Assembly (NCBI RefSeq): GCF_001447155.2
Contig: NZ_CP014754.1
Coordinates: 62,001-126,000 of the forward strand
Length of the DNA stretch: 64,000 bases
Origin: Marinobacter sp. LQ44
GTDB taxonomy: Bacteria; Pseudomonadota; Gammaproteobacteria; Pseudomonadales; Oleiphilaceae
Direction: 5' to 3'
Below, one piece after another: positions 63,487 to 64,000 of this stretch. Both the position numbers and the translations under genes were made by a program. Under the pieces are notes generated by a model. It worked only from the letters and a program-made list of their open reading frames with translations, was not told the origin of the DNA and did not search any database. The first letter of the stretch is position 1, and the number at the start of each line of letters is the position of its first letter.

Positions 63487-64000
63487 ATGTCTCGCTTCAG
63501 AAAGCACGCACTTGCCGCCACGATCAGTCTTTTTGCCCTGGGTGCGACCTACTCGCTGGCGGAGGGGTTGCCGCAAGGTGGTCCCTTGTCTGACGGAAAA
63601 ATTTCGGAGGATGAGTTGGGTGTGGTTATTCTCAGCGCGCAGCAGCAGCTGATTCGGTTGTCAGAGGCGGCGACAGAAGAATACCAGTCAGCCATATTGG
63701 AACCTGGTGCAAATACGCCGAAAGCCTGGATGTTGATGAAGGATGGTGAAACCGTAAAACGGATCAATATTGATGCCCACGCGGCTGGCATGCCTGCGGC
63801 CGCTCAAGTAAAGATGTATCGGGCCGCCATCAAGTCGATCGCTCAGAGAGGACAGATAAACGCAGCAGCCATCCTCTACACGGGTAGGGTTAGTGAAGAG
63901 AACGATACCGAAGTTCTTGTCATAGAGCATGAGCACCGTTTAGGAGTGTCATCAAACAAGGTAATTGGTTACGAAATTCGCAACGGAGCGATTTCCTGGG
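63487..64000 (+). CDS. Secreted hypothetical protein, cut by right window edge
   Basis: An open frame of at least 171 codons running off the window without a stop. It has a Sec signal peptide (MSRFRKHALAATISLFALGA, cleavage near SLA-E). The mature part is acidic and helical (SEDELGVVILSAQQQLIRLSE) then beta-rich (INAAAILYTGRVSEENDTEV; GVSSNKVIGYEIRNGAI). No family recognised. ATG 63487 follows a short AT-rich, GAACGGAAG-containing stretch. The gene is divergent from pabB. Confidence 0.75.
   Translation, partial: MSRFRKHALAATISLFALGATYSLAEGLPQGGPLSDGKISEDELGVVILSAQQQLIRLSEAATEEYQSAILEPGANTPKAWMLMKDGETVKRINIDAHAAGMPAAAQVKMYRAAIKSIAQRGQINAAAILYTGRVSEENDTEVLVIEHEHRLGVSSNKVIGYEIRNGAISW

Overview
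The window is chromosomal DNA of a moderately GC-rich marine gammaproteobacterium. The gene set fits Marinobacter or a close oceanospirillal/alteromonadal relative: secreted lipase with foldase, YcgL/YcgN, ThrH, a FabH2-like synthase, a MalT-like regulator, CysB/CysH and an exosortase A locus. The genus is inferred from gene content, not from an alignment. I see no insertion sequences, phage genes, CRISPR arrays or tRNAs.

Layout. (1) 1-8136: right end of an exopolysaccharide/exosortase A locus: asparagine-synthase-like amidotransferase, GNAT and FemAB/CelD-like acyltransferases, two tandem GT2 enzymes, exosortase A fused to an EpsI domain, a GT4-type glycosyltransferase and one PEP-CTERM substrate protein. 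(2) 8282-16756, minus strand: a PA14/thrombospondin-type-3/FN3 lipoprotein, the TPR lipoprotein PrsT, and the PrsR/PrsK two-component pair. PrsR is a sigma54 activator, and a near-consensus -24/-12 promoter lies just upstream of the PEP-CTERM gene, so regulator, promoter, substrate and sorting enzyme are all visible together. (3) 16855-20462: atypical SDR, PlsC-type acyltransferase, hexose-6-phosphate mutarotase, 2OG-Fe(II) oxygenase. (4) 20536-25784: 4.5S SRP RNA, a lipase-foldase pair inserted between ffs and dnaX, then dnaX-ybaB-recR. (5) 25801-32090: rnd-ycgL-ycgN, a small membrane protein and a VWA / MoxR AAA+ / CoxE-like VWA module.

(6) 32459-40933: a nine-gene, translationally coupled operon of secreted TPR proteins, a TPR lipoprotein, a TolQ/ExbB-type channel protein, two ExbD/TolR proteins and a TonB-like protein with an AgmX/PglI-type C-terminus. 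This is an envelope-spanning, proton-driven machine resembling the core of the myxobacterial Agl-Glt gliding apparatus. It is the best candidate here for a little-described system. (7) 40946-49106: lipid metabolism (MaoC hydratase, FadD, KAS III-like synthase, thioesterase) and the helicase HrpA. (8) 49196-56087: MlaA-like protein without lipobox, patatin-like phospholipase, GspA/GspB and DinG. (9) 56334-64000: MalT/LuxR-type regulator, cysB, cysH, thrH, pabB and a truncated secreted protein at the right edge.

Themes: envelope export and surface decoration (EPS, PEP-CTERM sorting, lipase plus GspAB, Glt-like machine) and lipid turnover, interspersed with conserved housekeeping genes.
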